The notes: a model not told the origin generated them from the sequence alone. A stretch of 64,000 bases of DNA from Dietzia sp. JS16-p6b (GCF_003052165.1 NZ_CP024869.1:3382001-3446000); one strand, 5' to 3'; shown: positions 34,969-44,359, counted from the stretch's first letter. Made by a program: numbers and translations.

Positions 34969-36603
34969 CTACTTCTCCAGCGCGTTGACCACGGTGAGCT
35001 CGCCGTCGGAGTGCGAGACGCGGATGCGCTTCTTGTCGAGCTTGCCGACGGAGGTCTTGGGGATCTCGTCGACGAACGCAAACTTCTCCGGCACCTGCCA
35101 CTTGGCCATCCGGCTCTCGAGGTGCGAGCGCAGATCCTCGACGTCAGGATCGGCCACCCCCTCCTTGACCACGATGGTGGCCAGCGGACGCTCGTCCCAC
35201 TTGGGGTCGGGGATGCCGATCACGGCCGCCTCGGCCACGGCCGGGTGCTCGAGGAGGTAGTTCTCCACCTCGACAGAGGAGATCCACTCGCCGCCGGACT
35301 TGATGATGTCCTTGGCTCGGTCCGTCAGCTGCAGGAACCCCTCGGGACGGATGTAGCCGACGTCGCCGGTGCGGAGCCAGCCGTCATCGAAGGAGTCCGA
35401 GCTGTCGACCTTGTAGTAGCTGCCCGTGATCCACGGTCCACGCACCTCGAGTTCACCGACGGACTCGCCGTCCCAGGGCATTTCCTGACCGGCGTCGTCG
35501 ACGATCCGCGCCTTGACCCCCGCGATGAACCGGCCCTGCGTGGTGCGCAGTTCGAACTGCGTCTCCTCCGGCAGGTCCGCCTTCGGCCGCGACAGGGTGC
35601 CGAGGGGCGAGGTCTCCGTCATGCCCCACGCGTGGATGATGTCGATCCCGTAGTTCTCCTTGAACTTGCGGATCAGCGCGGGCGGGCAGGAGCTGCCGCC
35701 CACCACGACGGCGCGGAAGCTCGACATGTCGATGGGGTGATCGACCGAGTAGGCGTCGACGGCCTGCCAGATCGTGGGGACGGCGGCGGCCAGCGTCGGA
35801 CGCTCGGAGGCGATCATCGCGGCCAGCGGCTCCGGCTGGAGGAAGCGCTCGGGCATGAGCAGCGACGCGCCCACCAGGAACGCCGCGTACGGCAGGCCCC
35901 ACGACATCGCGTGGAACATGGGGACGATCGCCAGCACGTTGTCGTCGAGCGAGATGTCCATCCCGTCCGACATGCAGACCTGCATCGAGTGCAGGTAGAT
36001 GGACCGGTGCGAGTAGACGACGCCCTTCGGATCACCCGTGGTGCCCGAGGTGTAACACATCGCGGCGCCGGAGTTCTCGTCGACCTCGGGCCACTCGAAC
36101 TCGGCAGGTTGTGCGGCCAGCAGCTCCTCGTAGTCGTGCACCTGCACGCCCTCCGGGGCCTCGAGGTTCGCCGCGCCGCCACCGGTGACGATCACGTGCT
36201 CGACCGTCGAGAACCGCGGCAGCAGGGGCTGCAGGAGCGGGATCAGACTGGGGTCGACGATCACGACCTTGTCCTCGGCGTGGTTGGCCACGAACTCGAG
36301 CTGGTCGGGGAACAGCCGGATGTTCAGGGGGTGGAGTACCGCGCCCATCGACGGGATGGCCAGGTACGCCTCCATGTGCTCGGAGTTGTTCCACTGGAAG
36401 GTCGCGACGCGCTGATCCGCGTCGATCCCCAGCGTCCGCAGGGCGTTGGCCAGCTGCGCGGCGCGCCGGCCCAGCTCCCCGAACGTGATCTTGCGGGGGC
36501 CCTGATCGGTCCAGGTGGTGATGACCGCGTCCGCGTGGACGGTCGCGCCGAACGTCAGGATGGTGCTGATGTTCAGCTGTTCCGGCTGCATGGTGCTGCG
36601 CAT
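34969..36603 (-). CDS. Fatty acyl-CoA ligase (FadD/AlkK-like)
   Basis: 544 residues. AMP-forming motifs: [19 protein letters not shown], the [13 protein letters not shown] adenine site, [24 protein letters not shown] and a C-terminal [13 protein letters not shown] with the catalytic Lys. The overall layout ([28 protein letters not shown]) is that of medium/long-chain AlkK-like ligases that activate fatty acids for beta-oxidation. AGGAGC lies 7 bases before the ATG at 36603. The carboxymuconolactone decarboxylase gene is 67 bases upstream on the same strand. Confidence 0.9.
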   Translation of the reverse strand: MRSTMQPEQLNISTILTFGATVHADAVITTWTDQGPRKITFGELGRRAAQLANALRTLGIDADQRVATFQWNNSEHMEAYLAIPSMGAVLHPLNIRLFPDQLEFVANHAEDKVVIVDPSLIPLLQPLLPRFSTVEHVIVTGGGAANLEAPEGVQVHDYEELLAAQPAEFEWPEVDENSGAAMCYTSGTTGDPKGVVYSHRSIYLHSMQVCMSDGMDISLDDNVLAIVPMFHAMSWGLPYAAFLVGASLLMPERFLQPEPLAAMIASERPTLAAAVPTIWQAVDAYSVDHPIDMSSFRAVVVGGSSCPPALIRKFKENYGIDIIHAWGMTETSPLGTLSRPKADLPEETQFELRTTQGRFIAGVKARIVDDAGQEMPWDGESVGELEVRGPWITGSYYKVDSSDSFDDGWLRTGDVGYIRPEGFLQLTDRAKDIIKSGGEWISSVEVENYLLEHPAVAEAAVIGIPDPKWDERPLATIVVKEGVADPDVEDLRSHLESRMAKWQVPEKFAFVDEIPKTSVGKLDKKRIRVSHSDGELTVVNALEK

Positions 36604-36670
36604 GCGAGGGGCTCCTGTTCAGGGGGTGTCGGGTATCAGGGGGTGTCAGGGGTCACTTCTGGACGCGACC

Positions 36671-37084
36671 CTACCTGTCGTCCACCGCGTCGAAGACCTC
36701 CTGGACCGTCTTCATGGCCGAGAGGGCCGCCGGCGCACCGCAGTATCCCGAGGCGTGGATGACGGCCTCGGTGATCTCCTCGCGGGTGAGGCCGTTCGTC
36801 AGCCCTCCGCGCACGTGGCCGGCCAACTCGGCGTTCGCCCGCAACGCCACGAGCATGCCGATGTTCAGCAGGCTCCGGTCCCGCCGTCCGAGCCCCGGGC
36901 GGGACCAGATGTTGCCCCACACGTTCTCGGTGACCACGTGCTGGATGGCCTCGGACGCGGTGCCCTCGGCCCGGCCCATCGCGCGGTCCACGAAGTCGTC
37001 GCCCATCACCTCACGTCGGATCGCGAATCCCCGGGCCCGCGGATCCTCGGCCGTAGGCCCCTCGCCTGAACCTGTCGTCGTCAT
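36671..37084 (-). CDS. Carboxymuconolactone decarboxylase-like protein
   Basis: 137 residues, the short PcaC-type form: RRDRSLLNIGMLVALRANAE, ELAGHVRGGLTNGLTREEI, EAVIHASGYCGAPAALSAM. Only one Cys is in the usual CxxC place (YCGAP), as in true carboxymuconolactone decarboxylases and unlike AhpD. No other protocatechuate genes are near, so a role in aromatic breakdown is not shown. It may be cotranscribed with the acyl-CoA ligase. The four-copy 14-base repeat lies just upstream of its start. Confidence 0.82.
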   Translation of the reverse strand: MTTTGSGEGPTAEDPRARGFAIRREVMGDDFVDRAMGRAEGTASEAIQHVVTENVWGNIWSRPGLGRRDRSLLNIGMLVALRANAELAGHVRGGLTNGLTREEITEAVIHASGYCGAPAALSAMKTVQEVFDAVDDR

Positions 37085-37110
37085 CTGGTGATCCTTCCCG
37101 TCGGTGCGTG

Positions 37111-37166
37111 GCCGCCGCCGTGTAGCCGCCGCCGTGTAGCCGCCGCTGTGTAACCGCCGCTGTGTG
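37111..37166. repeat. 14-base tandem repeat, four copies
   Basis: GCCGCCGCCGTGTA occurs twice exactly, then as GCCGCCGCTGTGTA and ACCGCCGCTGTGTG, with no gaps. It lies 27 bases upstream of the decarboxylase start and about 55 bases before the riboswitch, in the shared promoter region. Confidence 0.85.
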
Positions 37167-37219
37167 ACGCCCGGCGTGTCCGGGCGCGGTCACGGCCCAT
37201 CCTGCCGTCGACCCGGTGG

Positions 37220-37370
37220 TCGGATACCCTCGGAGGGTCCGGCTCCCTGCCGGACACCCGTGGTACCCGGCGGAAGTCGGTGTGAGTCCGACGCTGTCCG
37301 CGCAACTGTGATCCCGCCCCGGGCGGGCGAGCCAGGTCGGCCGGGACCGCGGAACCGTACGAACTGACCT
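37220..37370 (+). promoter_or_regulatory. Cobalamin riboswitch
   Basis: The conserved core is readable: CGGAAGTCGGTGTGAGTCCG (from 37270), the GCTGTCC step, the B12-box CGCAACTGTGA and GAGCCAGGTC (from 37329) after a GC-rich variable stem. The 5' stem region (GGGTCCGGCTCCCTGCCGG) precedes it. It lies upstream of btuFCD, about 80 bases before the btuF start. Adenosylcobalamin binding would close down import. Ends are approximate. The remainder of the 365-base gap holds the tandem repeat and the leader to btuF. Confidence 0.93.
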
Positions 37371-37449
37371 CGCACGAAGGGCGGTTGCGTGCCGTGGCGT
37401 CCGCGCCGCAGCCGAGCTGCACTCGTCCGGGCGACCACCGGAGGATGCC

Positions 37450-38364
37450 ATGACCGAGTCCCGAGCGCGGGCCCTGCCCGGATCCCGCTCCCTGTTCGCC
37501 GCCGTCCTCACCGTCGTGGCACTGGTCGCCTCGGCGTGTTCCGGTGCCGATGACGACGGCACCACCGCCGCCACGGACCCCGGCGACGGCGGGCCCGGCG
37601 CGATCGTCTCGCTCAGCCCCACCACCACCGAGATGCTGTACGCCGTGGGTGCCGGCGACCGGGTTGTCGCGGTGGACGAGCGATCGGACTTCCCGCCCGA
37701 CGCCCCGGTCACCGACCTGTCGGGATACACCCCGAACCTCGAGGCGATCCTCGGGTACCAACCGGACCTCGTCGTGGCCACGGATGACACCGGCGACATC
37801 GTGTCCGGGCTCGAGCGGTCCGGGGTCGAGGTCCTGCTCCTCCCCGCCGCCCGGACCCTGGACGACACCTTCTCCCAGATCGAGCAGGTGGGCGCCGCCA
37901 CCGGGACCGTCGGCGAGGCCGCCGAGCTGGTCTCCCGGATGCGGGGCGAGATCGACGAGATCGTGGCGTCGGTCCCGGAGCGTGAGACCCCACTGACCTA
38001 CTTCCACGAGCTCGACGACACCTACTACACCGTCACCGACGACACCTACATCGGCGAGGTGTACTCCCTGCTCGGGCTGACCTCGATCGCGACCGGTGAC
38101 GACGCCTATCCGCAGCTGTCGGAGGAGCTGATCCTGGAGTCGGACCCGGACCTGGTGATGCTCGCCGACGGCCAGTGCTGCGGGATCACGCCGGAGGTCG
38201 TGGCCGGGCGGCCCGGGTGGAGCGAGCTCGGCGCGGTCAGGCAGGGCCGGGTCTTCGTGGTCGACGAGGACCTGGCCAGCCGGTGGGGGCCGCGCGTGGT
38301 GGACTTCATGCGCGAGGTGGCCGGCATCGTGGCGACCGTCCCCGAGAGGGAACCCGCCTCGTGA
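37450..38364 (+). CDS. btuF: Cobalamin ABC importer substrate-binding lipoprotein BtuF
   Basis: 304 residues. Signal segment ending VASAC, a lipobox. Then a TroA/BtuF-type fold: IVSLSPTTTEMLYAVGAGDR, LEAILGYQPDLVVATDD, and SRWGPRVVDFM at the end. The class binds cobalamin, haem or Fe-siderophores; the cobalamin riboswitch upstream decides for corrinoids. GTGA overlap with btuC. An odd detail is the unpaired CC in DGQCCGIT. Confidence 0.92.
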   Translation: MTESRARALPGSRSLFAAVLTVVALVASACSGADDDGTTAATDPGDGGPGAIVSLSPTTTEMLYAVGAGDRVVAVDERSDFPPDAPVTDLSGYTPNLEAILGYQPDLVVATDDTGDIVSGLERSGVEVLLLPAARTLDDTFSQIEQVGAATGTVGEAAELVSRMRGEIDEIVASVPERETPLTYFHELDDTYYTVTDDTYIGEVYSLLGLTSIATGDDAYPQLSEELILESDPDLVMLADGQCCGITPEVVAGRPGWSELGAVRQGRVFVVDEDLASRWGPRVVDFMREVAGIVATVPEREPAS

Positions 38365-39389
38365 CCCGCGGGTCGCCCCGCCACGCCCTGGTGCTGGGCG
38401 GAGCGACACTGGTGCTACTCCTGGCGCTGCTGGCGGGCACGCTCGTCGGGCCGGCCGGGTTGACCCCGCGCGGGGTGTTGCTCGAGCTGGTCGGCCAGCT
38501 GCCGTTCGTGCACGTCGACTCGGGGCTGACGCCCCGCCAACAGGTGATCCTGTGGGAGATCCGGATCCCCCGGGTCGCGCTCGGGGGGATCGTCGGCGCG
38601 ATGCTGGCGATCGCCGGCGCCACGTATCAGGGCGTGTTCCGCAACCCGCTCGCCGACCCCTACCTCCTGGGGGTGTCCAGCGGCGCCGGGCTGGGCGCCA
38701 CACTGGCGATCGTCCTCGGCGGCGCCGCGGGGTCGGCGATGGTGCCGCCGGCGGCGTTCGTCGGCGGCATGATCGCGGTGATGGCCACTTACGCCCTGGG
38801 CCGCGGTGTCGGCGGCGGGCGGACCGAGGTCGTGATCATCCTCGCCGGCGTCGCTGTCGCCGCGTTCGCCAGCGCCGTCCAGACCTTCTTCATGCAGCGC
38901 AACGACGAGACCCTGCGGCAGGTGTACTCGTGGATGCTCGGCCGGCTCACGACCAGCGGGTGGGCCGAGGTGCGGACAGTGCTGCCGTACGTCGTCGTCT
39001 CGGTCGTGGTGATCGCCCTTCACCGGCGCACTCTCGACGTGATGTCCGTGGGCGACGTCGAGGCCTCCACCCTCGGCATCGCCCCGGCCCGGGTGAGGCT
39101 GGTGCTGATCAGCGTCGCCACGCTGGGCACGGCGGCGGTCGTGTCGGTGAGCGGCCTCATCGGATTCGTCGGCATCGTGATCCCCCACGCCGTCCGCATG
39201 GTGATCGGCCCCGGCCATCGCTTACTCCTACCGCTGTCGCTGCTGGTGGGGGCCGCCTTCCTGGTCCTCGCCGACCTCGTCGCCCGCACCGCGATGAGCC
39301 CGGGCGAGCTGCCGATCGGGGTCGTCACCGCCGCGATCGGCGCGCCGTTCTTCCTGTTCGTGTTGCGCCGCAGCCGGGGGATCATATGA
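38361..39389 (+). CDS. btuC: Cobalamin ABC importer permease BtuC
   Basis: 342 residues, about 10 membrane helices of the FecCD/BtuC type. IRIPRVALGGIVGAMLAIAG, YQGVFRNPLADPYLLGVSSG and SVSGLIGFVGIVIPHAVRMV (the coupling-helix region facing the ATPase) are diagnostic. GTG start overlaps the btuF stop by 4 bases, and the stop overlaps the btuD ATG. Confidence 0.94.
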   Translation: MTRGSPRHALVLGGATLVLLLALLAGTLVGPAGLTPRGVLLELVGQLPFVHVDSGLTPRQQVILWEIRIPRVALGGIVGAMLAIAGATYQGVFRNPLADPYLLGVSSGAGLGATLAIVLGGAAGSAMVPPAAFVGGMIAVMATYALGRGVGGGRTEVVIILAGVAVAAFASAVQTFFMQRNDETLRQVYSWMLGRLTTSGWAEVRTVLPYVVVSVVVIALHRRTLDVMSVGDVEASTLGIAPARVRLVLISVATLGTAAVVSVSGLIGFVGIVIPHAVRMVIGPGHRLLLPLSLLVGAAFLVLADLVARTAMSPGELPIGVVTAAIGAPFFLFVLRRSRGII

Positions 39390-40186
39390 CCGCCATCCCG
39401 GATTCGACGACGGCGCTGTCCTGCCGCGGCCTCCACGTGGCCCGGGACGGTGTGCCGGTTCTGCACGGGATCGACCTCGCCGTGCCGACCGGGTCGTGGG
39501 TCTCCCTGGTCGGGCCGAACGGGTCGGGCAAGACCACGTTGCTCTACGCCCTGGCGGGGCTCGTCCCGTCCCGGGGCGAGGTGCGGGTCATGGGTCTGGC
39601 GACGCGACGAGCCGGTCGCCGGCCGGTCGCCCGGATGGTGGCGCTGATGCCGCAGCGCCCGGTGGTCCCGGAGGGCGTGAGCGCACGAGAGCTGATCCGG
39701 CTGGGCCGCACTCCCCACGTCCCCCGCTTCGGGACCGAGACGCCCCACGACCACAGCATCGTGGAGAGCGTGATCGACCGACTGGCACTGCACGACCTGG
39801 CCCCGCGCGTCGCCACCACGCTGTCCGGGGGCGAGCTGCAGCGGGTGGTCCTGGCGCGGGCCCTGGCCCAGGAGCCCCGCGTGTTGCTATTGGACGAGCC
39901 GACGAGCGCTCTCGACATCGGGCACCAACAACAGGTCCTCGACCTGGTGGACTCGATGCGCCGCGAGAGCGGACTCACCGTGGTGGCTGCCATGCACGAC
40001 CTCACCTCCGCCGCACACTACGGCGAACGCGTGGTCATGGTGGACCATGGCCGCCTGGTCGCCGACGGCACCGGCGAGGAGGTGCTCACCGTCGAGCGAC
40101 TGGCCGAGGTGTACGACGCCCGGGTCGAGGTCCTCGACCGCCCCGACGGCCGCGCCGTCCTGCCGCTCCGCGAGCCGGGGGCCTGA
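39386..40186 (+). CDS. btuD: Cobalamin ABC importer ATPase BtuD
   Basis: 266 residues. Walker A GPNGSGKTT, Q-loop MPQRPVVPEGV, signature LSGGELQRV, Walker B VLLLDEPTSALD and H-loop AMHD. FecE/BtuD subfamily. The ATG overlaps the btuC stop (ATGA) and the TGATG junction couples it to the metallo-beta-lactamase gene behind. Confidence 0.95.
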   Translation: MTAIPDSTTALSCRGLHVARDGVPVLHGIDLAVPTGSWVSLVGPNGSGKTTLLYALAGLVPSRGEVRVMGLATRRAGRRPVARMVALMPQRPVVPEGVSARELIRLGRTPHVPRFGTETPHDHSIVESVIDRLALHDLAPRVATTLSGGELQRVVLARALAQEPRVLLLDEPTSALDIGHQQQVLDLVDSMRRESGLTVVAAMHDLTSAAHYGERVVMVDHGRLVADGTGEEVLTVERLAEVYDARVEVLDRPDGRAVLPLREPGA

Positions 40187-41037
40187 TGGAGATCGTGTTG
40201 CTGGGCACGGGCGCGGCCGATGGGTGGCCCAACCCGTTCTGTCGCTGCGACTCCTGCCTCGACGCCCTGCGCCGCGAGGACGTGCGCGGGCAGACCGCCG
40301 CGCTGATCGACGACGAGATGATGATCGACTGCGGACCCGAGGTACCGGGCGCCGCGTCTCGTCACGGCCGGACGCTCGCGGGGGTGGCTCATCTGCTCCT
40401 CACCCACGCCCATTCGGACCACCTCGGTCCCCAGGCCTTGCTCTCCCGCTCCTGGGTGGCCGGGACCGGCGAGCTCGAGGTGATCGGCCCCTCCGGCGCA
40501 CTCGAGGTGTGCAGGCCCTGGGTCGGCCCCGGGGACCCGGTGCGGTTCGTTCCGGTGGTGGCCGGGGACCGAATCGTCGCGGGCGGGTACGACGTGCGCG
40601 TCCTGCCCGCCGGCCACCGGGTCTTCGACGACGGCGACGCGGTGCTCTACGACGTGACCGGTCCCGACGGCGCCCGCGTGTTGTGGGCCACCGACACCGG
40701 CCCGTGGCCCGCCGGGTGGTTCGCGGCCGTCCGGGGGGCGGGATACGACGCGGTGTTCCTCGAGGAGACCCTGGGCGATCGCGAGGAGATCTCGGACGCC
40801 CACCTCGGGCTGGGGAGGTTCGGCGAGATGGTCCGGTCGCTGCGGTCCGTCGAGGCCGTCACGGACCATACCGAGGTCGTGGCCGTACACCTCGGTCACC
40901 ACAACCCGCCGCTCGGCCGGCTGGTCCCGCGGCTGCGCGAACACGGGGCCAGGCCGGGCGTGGACGGCGAGGTGGTCAGCTGCGGGCCGCCCCGCCGGTC
41001 CGCGGCCGGATGTCGTCCGGGTCGGACATCGCGCTAG
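40186..41037 (+). CDS. PhnP-like metallo-beta-lactamase-fold hydrolase in B12 operon
   Basis: 283 residues. The metal motif is THAHSDH (73-79), with later metal residues in ATDTG and HLGHH. CRCDSC (19-24) near the N-terminus recalls the structural zinc site of PhnP, a cyclic ribose phosphate phosphodiesterase. Start ATG shares one base with the btuD stop, so it is coupled to the riboswitch-controlled importer. A role in corrinoid salvage, for instance trimming an imported cobamide or its nucleotide loop, is inferred from context alone. Its stop overlaps the convergent TetR gene by 4 bases. Confidence 0.83.
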   Translation: MEIVLLGTGAADGWPNPFCRCDSCLDALRREDVRGQTAALIDDEMMIDCGPEVPGAASRHGRTLAGVAHLLLTHAHSDHLGPQALLSRSWVAGTGELEVIGPSGALEVCRPWVGPGDPVRFVPVVAGDRIVAGGYDVRVLPAGHRVFDDGDAVLYDVTGPDGARVLWATDTGPWPAGWFAAVRGAGYDAVFLEETLGDREEISDAHLGLGRFGEMVRSLRSVEAVTDHTEVVAVHLGHHNPPLGRLVPRLREHGARPGVDGEVVSCGPPRRSAAGCRPGRTSR

Positions 41038-41666
41038 TCGGTCACCGCCTGACCCGGGGTCGTCCGGAACTCGTGACCGGCCCCCTTCTCGAACAGGTCG
41101 AAGGCCTCGTCCATCACCGTGTCCCGTTCGTCTTCCCCACCGCCCGGCTCGCCCCCGGGCGGCTGGTGCCGGAGGACCGACGCGCCCGCCGCGAGGCCCA
41201 GGTCGACGATCACGCGGACGCGGAAAGGACTCAGATGCGGGGCCCGGCGCTGCACGGCCGCGTACAACGGATCGAGCACGTTGGCGGCGCAGCTCCGCTC
41301 CCCGGTGCGCAGCAGCAGCATGACCTGCTCTCCGACCACGAGAAGGTTCTCCGCCGCGACGATGTCGTCCTGCGATCGTCCGTGGGACTCCCGGAATATC
41401 GACCGCAGGACATCGAGCGGCGACATCCCCGCCGGCGCCCCGTCCACCCGACGGACCCACTCGGCGACCTGCTCGCGCAGGAAGTGCAGGAACGCGTCCT
41501 CGCGGTGGGCGAAGTAGTTGTGGAACGTGCGGGTGGAGACCCCGGCGCGCTCGGCGATCGCGGACACCGTCGCCCCGTCCAGCCCCTCGGCGACCAGGAG
41601 TTCGACCGCGGCCACCGAGAGGCGGGTGAGGGTGTCGGCCTTCTTCCGCGCGCGCAGGTCAGCCAT
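41034..41666 (-). CDS. TetR-family repressor next to MmpL
   Basis: 210 residues. HTH: VAAVELLVAEGLDGATVSAI, AERAGVSTRTFHNYFAHRED. The ligand domain is not conserved enough to name. ATG at 41666 (MADLRARKKADT) is chosen; two upstream starts overlap the transporter gene more. The gene overlaps the 3' end of the MMPL gene by 8 bases on the same strand, so the pair is one operon and the regulator most likely represses the transporter. Confidence 0.88.
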   Translation of the reverse strand: MADLRARKKADTLTRLSVAAVELLVAEGLDGATVSAIAERAGVSTRTFHNYFAHREDAFLHFLREQVAEWVRRVDGAPAGMSPLDVLRSIFRESHGRSQDDIVAAENLLVVGEQVMLLLRTGERSCAANVLDPLYAAVQRRAPHLSPFRVRVIVDLGLAAGASVLRHQPPGGEPGGGEDERDTVMDEAFDLFEKGAGHEFRTTPGQAVTD

Positions 41667-44163
41667 CGGACCGCGTCCCGGCATCACCGCCGGCTGCGTC
41701 ACCGGGCAGCTCGTGCCTGCCCGGCCCCGGACTCTGATCGACAACGGTCTCGGCGGAGTGCCGTCCGGCGGCCACCGCGGCCTCGGTGCCGGCACGGTCG
41801 TCGTCTCCGCTCCCCGGCTCCCCGGCGGTCTCACGGGCGGAGCCCTGTTCGGCCTCGAGCGCCGATCCCTCCACGTCGACCGCGGGCAGGATCCTGTCCA
41901 GCCACCGCGGCAGGCCCCAGGCCCGTTCGCCGAGGAGGAACATCACCGCCGGGATGATCGTCATGCGCACCACGAAGGCGTCGAACAGGACGGCGATCGC
42001 CAGCGCGAAGCCCATCACCTTGATGAACTGCTCGTCGATCGTCATGAATGCGGCGAAGACGCTGATCATGATCAGCGCGGCGGCGGTGACGACGCGGGCC
42101 CCGTGCTTGAAGCCGTTGGACACCGCGTTGTGCGCGGTCTTACCGTGCACCCACCCCTCGCGCATGCGGGTGACGAGGAAGACCTGGTAGTCCATCGCCA
42201 GGCCGAACACGATGCCGATGAGCATGATCGGCAGGAAGCTGATGACCGGCTGCGGGTCGGAGATGATCCCCAGCCAGCCCTCCTGCCAGATGGCCACGGT
42301 GATGCCGAAGGTCGCCGCGACCGACAGGCTGAAGCCCAGCGCCGCGATCAGCGGCACCCAGATCGACCGGAACACCAGCATGAGCAGGATGAACGCGAGG
42401 GCCAGCACGATGGCGATGTACGGGATGAGGACCTCGGTGAGTCGTTCGGAGATGTCCTCGTAGATCGGGCTGACGCCGGTGACGGAGTAGGTCCCCCCGG
42501 TCTGCTGCTCGAAGTCGGCGGCTCCGGCCCGGATCTCGGCGAGGACGTCCGCGGCCCGCTCGTCGGTGGCCCCGTACTCCGGTGTGATGAGGACCTGGGC
42601 CGCGTCACCCGCCTCGTTGGTCTCGATGATCTGGGCGTTCTGGACGCCGTCGAGTGCCTGGATGTCCGCCGCCGCGGTGGCCCACGCCGCCGGACGGTCC
42701 TCCTCGGGCACCTGGAGGGTGTCCACGAGGGCGATCATGGGCGCGTTGCGACCGGGACCGAACGCCTCGTCCGTCATGTCGTACGCCGTGCGGTTCGGGG
42801 TACCAGGGGCCATCGTGCCGTCCGACGGCATGGCCAGCCGCAGTTGCGTGGCGGGCAGCGCCAGCAGGATGAGCAGCAGGATCCCGGCGGTGGCGAAGAG
42901 GACGGGACGGGCGCGGATACGGCGGACCCAGGTCAGTCCCATCGTCGGGTTCTCGTCCTCCGGGTCGGGCGCCCTGACGCCCTTGACCCGGGCCGCGAAG
43001 AGCCGGATCCCGACGGCGCCGAGAATGGCGGGCAGCAGTGTGATGGCGACCAGGACGGCGATGGCGACTGTCGCGGCTGCGGACAGCGCCATCGCGGTGA
43101 GGAACGGGATGTTGATGATGGACAGGGCCGAGAGGGCGACCAGGACGGTGAGCCCGGCGAAGACCACCGCGGAGCCTGCCTTACCTACCGCCAACCCGGC
43201 CAGGTGCGCGCGCGTGGGCGCGTCGATGCTCCTGAGCTTCGCGGCGAGTTCCGCGGGCTCGAGATCGTTGCCGCCGATGTGTTTGACCAGCTCGGTGCGG
43301 AAGCGGGAGACGATGAACAGCGCGTAGTCGATGCCCACCGCGAGGCCGATCATGGACGCCAGCGTCGGCGTCATGGTGTTGATCGTGTCCGTGAAGGCCG
43401 TGGCGGCGAAGATGCCCGCGATGCCGATCCCCACGCCGATGACCCCGGTGAGCAGCGGCATCCCCGCGGCGATCACCGAACCGAAGGTGATGAGCAGGAT
43501 CACCGCGGCCACGGCGATGCCGATGAGCTCGCCGATGGCGCTGATCTCCGAGAGTTGGAAAGCGTTGCCGGAGTAGGCGATGGTCAGGTCACCCTCGTGC
43601 GCCGCGACCACGTCGGCGAAGGCCTCGCGGTCCTCGGCGGTGATGTCCATGGTCGTGTCCGCGTCGAACTGGATCTGGACGGTGCCGGTGGTCTGGTCGG
43701 CGCTCAGCGGACTCACCGCCGCGATGTCGGCGTCGATCTGTTCCTGCGGGACCCCCTGGGCGGCCTGGGCCTCGGTGAGCTGCTGCGCCACCCCCTCGGC
43801 GGCGATCACCGGGTTGACGATGGCATCGGTGTCGGCGAGGAAGCCCAGCTCCCGCACCTGCCCGAGGAAGTCGTCGACGTCGTCCGTGACCGCCGGATCG
43901 ACGAGGGTGCTGCCCTCCGGTGCGCGGATGACGATGGTCCCCGTCGGCGCGTCGAGCTGGTCACCCGCCCCGGCGAACCTCTGTTGCATCTCCTCCTGGG
44001 TCTCGATCGACTCGAGGCCCGGGATCGAGAAGGTGGTGCTGGTCTGCTGGGACATCGTGGCCGCGGCGGTGCCGACGCCGAGTATCACCAGCACCCAGGC
44101 GGCGATGAACCGCCATCTGAAGAGGTAGGCGGTCCGCCCGATGCGGTAGAGGAATGACGCCAT
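41659..44163 (-). CDS. MMPL-family RND transporter
   Basis: 834 residues from the ATG at 44163. Two repeats, each with one N-terminal helix, a large extracytoplasmic loop and five grouped helices. PTLASMIGLAVGIDYALFIV and SFLPIMLIGIVFGLAMDYQV hold the proton-relay Asp/Tyr pairs of MmpL proteins. The C-terminal 80 residues are acidic and disordered. MmpL proteins export lipids, siderophores or drugs; a TetR partner suggests an inducible export of a lipid or toxic compound. An upstream frame extension would overlap the divergent operator region. Confidence 0.9.
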   Translation of the reverse strand: MASFLYRIGRTAYLFRWRFIAAWVLVILGVGTAAATMSQQTSTTFSIPGLESIETQEEMQQRFAGAGDQLDAPTGTIVIRAPEGSTLVDPAVTDDVDDFLGQVRELGFLADTDAIVNPVIAAEGVAQQLTEAQAAQGVPQEQIDADIAAVSPLSADQTTGTVQIQFDADTTMDITAEDREAFADVVAAHEGDLTIAYSGNAFQLSEISAIGELIGIAVAAVILLITFGSVIAAGMPLLTGVIGVGIGIAGIFAATAFTDTINTMTPTLASMIGLAVGIDYALFIVSRFRTELVKHIGGNDLEPAELAAKLRSIDAPTRAHLAGLAVGKAGSAVVFAGLTVLVALSALSIINIPFLTAMALSAAATVAIAVLVAITLLPAILGAVGIRLFAARVKGVRAPDPEDENPTMGLTWVRRIRARPVLFATAGILLLILLALPATQLRLAMPSDGTMAPGTPNRTAYDMTDEAFGPGRNAPMIALVDTLQVPEEDRPAAWATAAADIQALDGVQNAQIIETNEAGDAAQVLITPEYGATDERAADVLAEIRAGAADFEQQTGGTYSVTGVSPIYEDISERLTEVLIPYIAIVLALAFILLMLVFRSIWVPLIAALGFSLSVAATFGITVAIWQEGWLGIISDPQPVISFLPIMLIGIVFGLAMDYQVFLVTRMREGWVHGKTAHNAVSNGFKHGARVVTAAALIMISVFAAFMTIDEQFIKVMGFALAIAVLFDAFVVRMTIIPAVMFLLGERAWGLPRWLDRILPAVDVEGSALEAEQGSARETAGEPGSGDDDRAGTEAAVAAGRHSAETVVDQSPGPGRHELPGDAAGGDAGTRSDG

Positions 44164-44210
44164 GCGCTGGCTCCTGGTGCGTAGGTGCTGGTAGCGATCC
44201 TTCGCAGTTT

Positions 44211-44245
44211 TGCATGAGCGCTGCACGATTGCACAGCCCGTGCAA
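44211..44245. promoter_or_regulatory. Candidate TetR operators before mmpL
   Basis: TTGCAC-N5-GTGCAA (44229-44245) is a perfect 6-base inverted repeat; TGCA-N7-TGCA (44211-44225) lies beside it. Both are about 50-80 bases upstream of the MMPL start on the minus strand. The TetR protein in the same operon is the likely binder. Confidence 0.5.
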
Positions 44246-44294
44246 GAAGGTGTGGCGCAGGACACCCCAGCAAGGCTGTCGCGCCGCCTTGCCG

Positions 44295-44310
44295 ATACCC
44301 CCCGGGGTAT
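44295..44310 (+). promoter_or_regulatory. CsoR/CstR-type operator
   Basis: ATACCCCCCGGGGTAT: perfect inverted repeat of ATACCCC around CC. This is the operator form known for CstR and related CsoR-family sensors. It is 49 bases before the persulfide dioxygenase ATG and next to TATGGT, a possible -10. No CstR gene is in the window. Confidence 0.8.
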
Positions 44311-44359
44311 GTATGGTCGGGGTACACCCACCCGAACCCCGATCGACAAGGAGATCTCG

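Noticed and set aside
37111-37166. CRISPR-like array
   Set aside because: Units are contiguous 14-mers without spacers and no cas genes are near; a simple tandem repeat.
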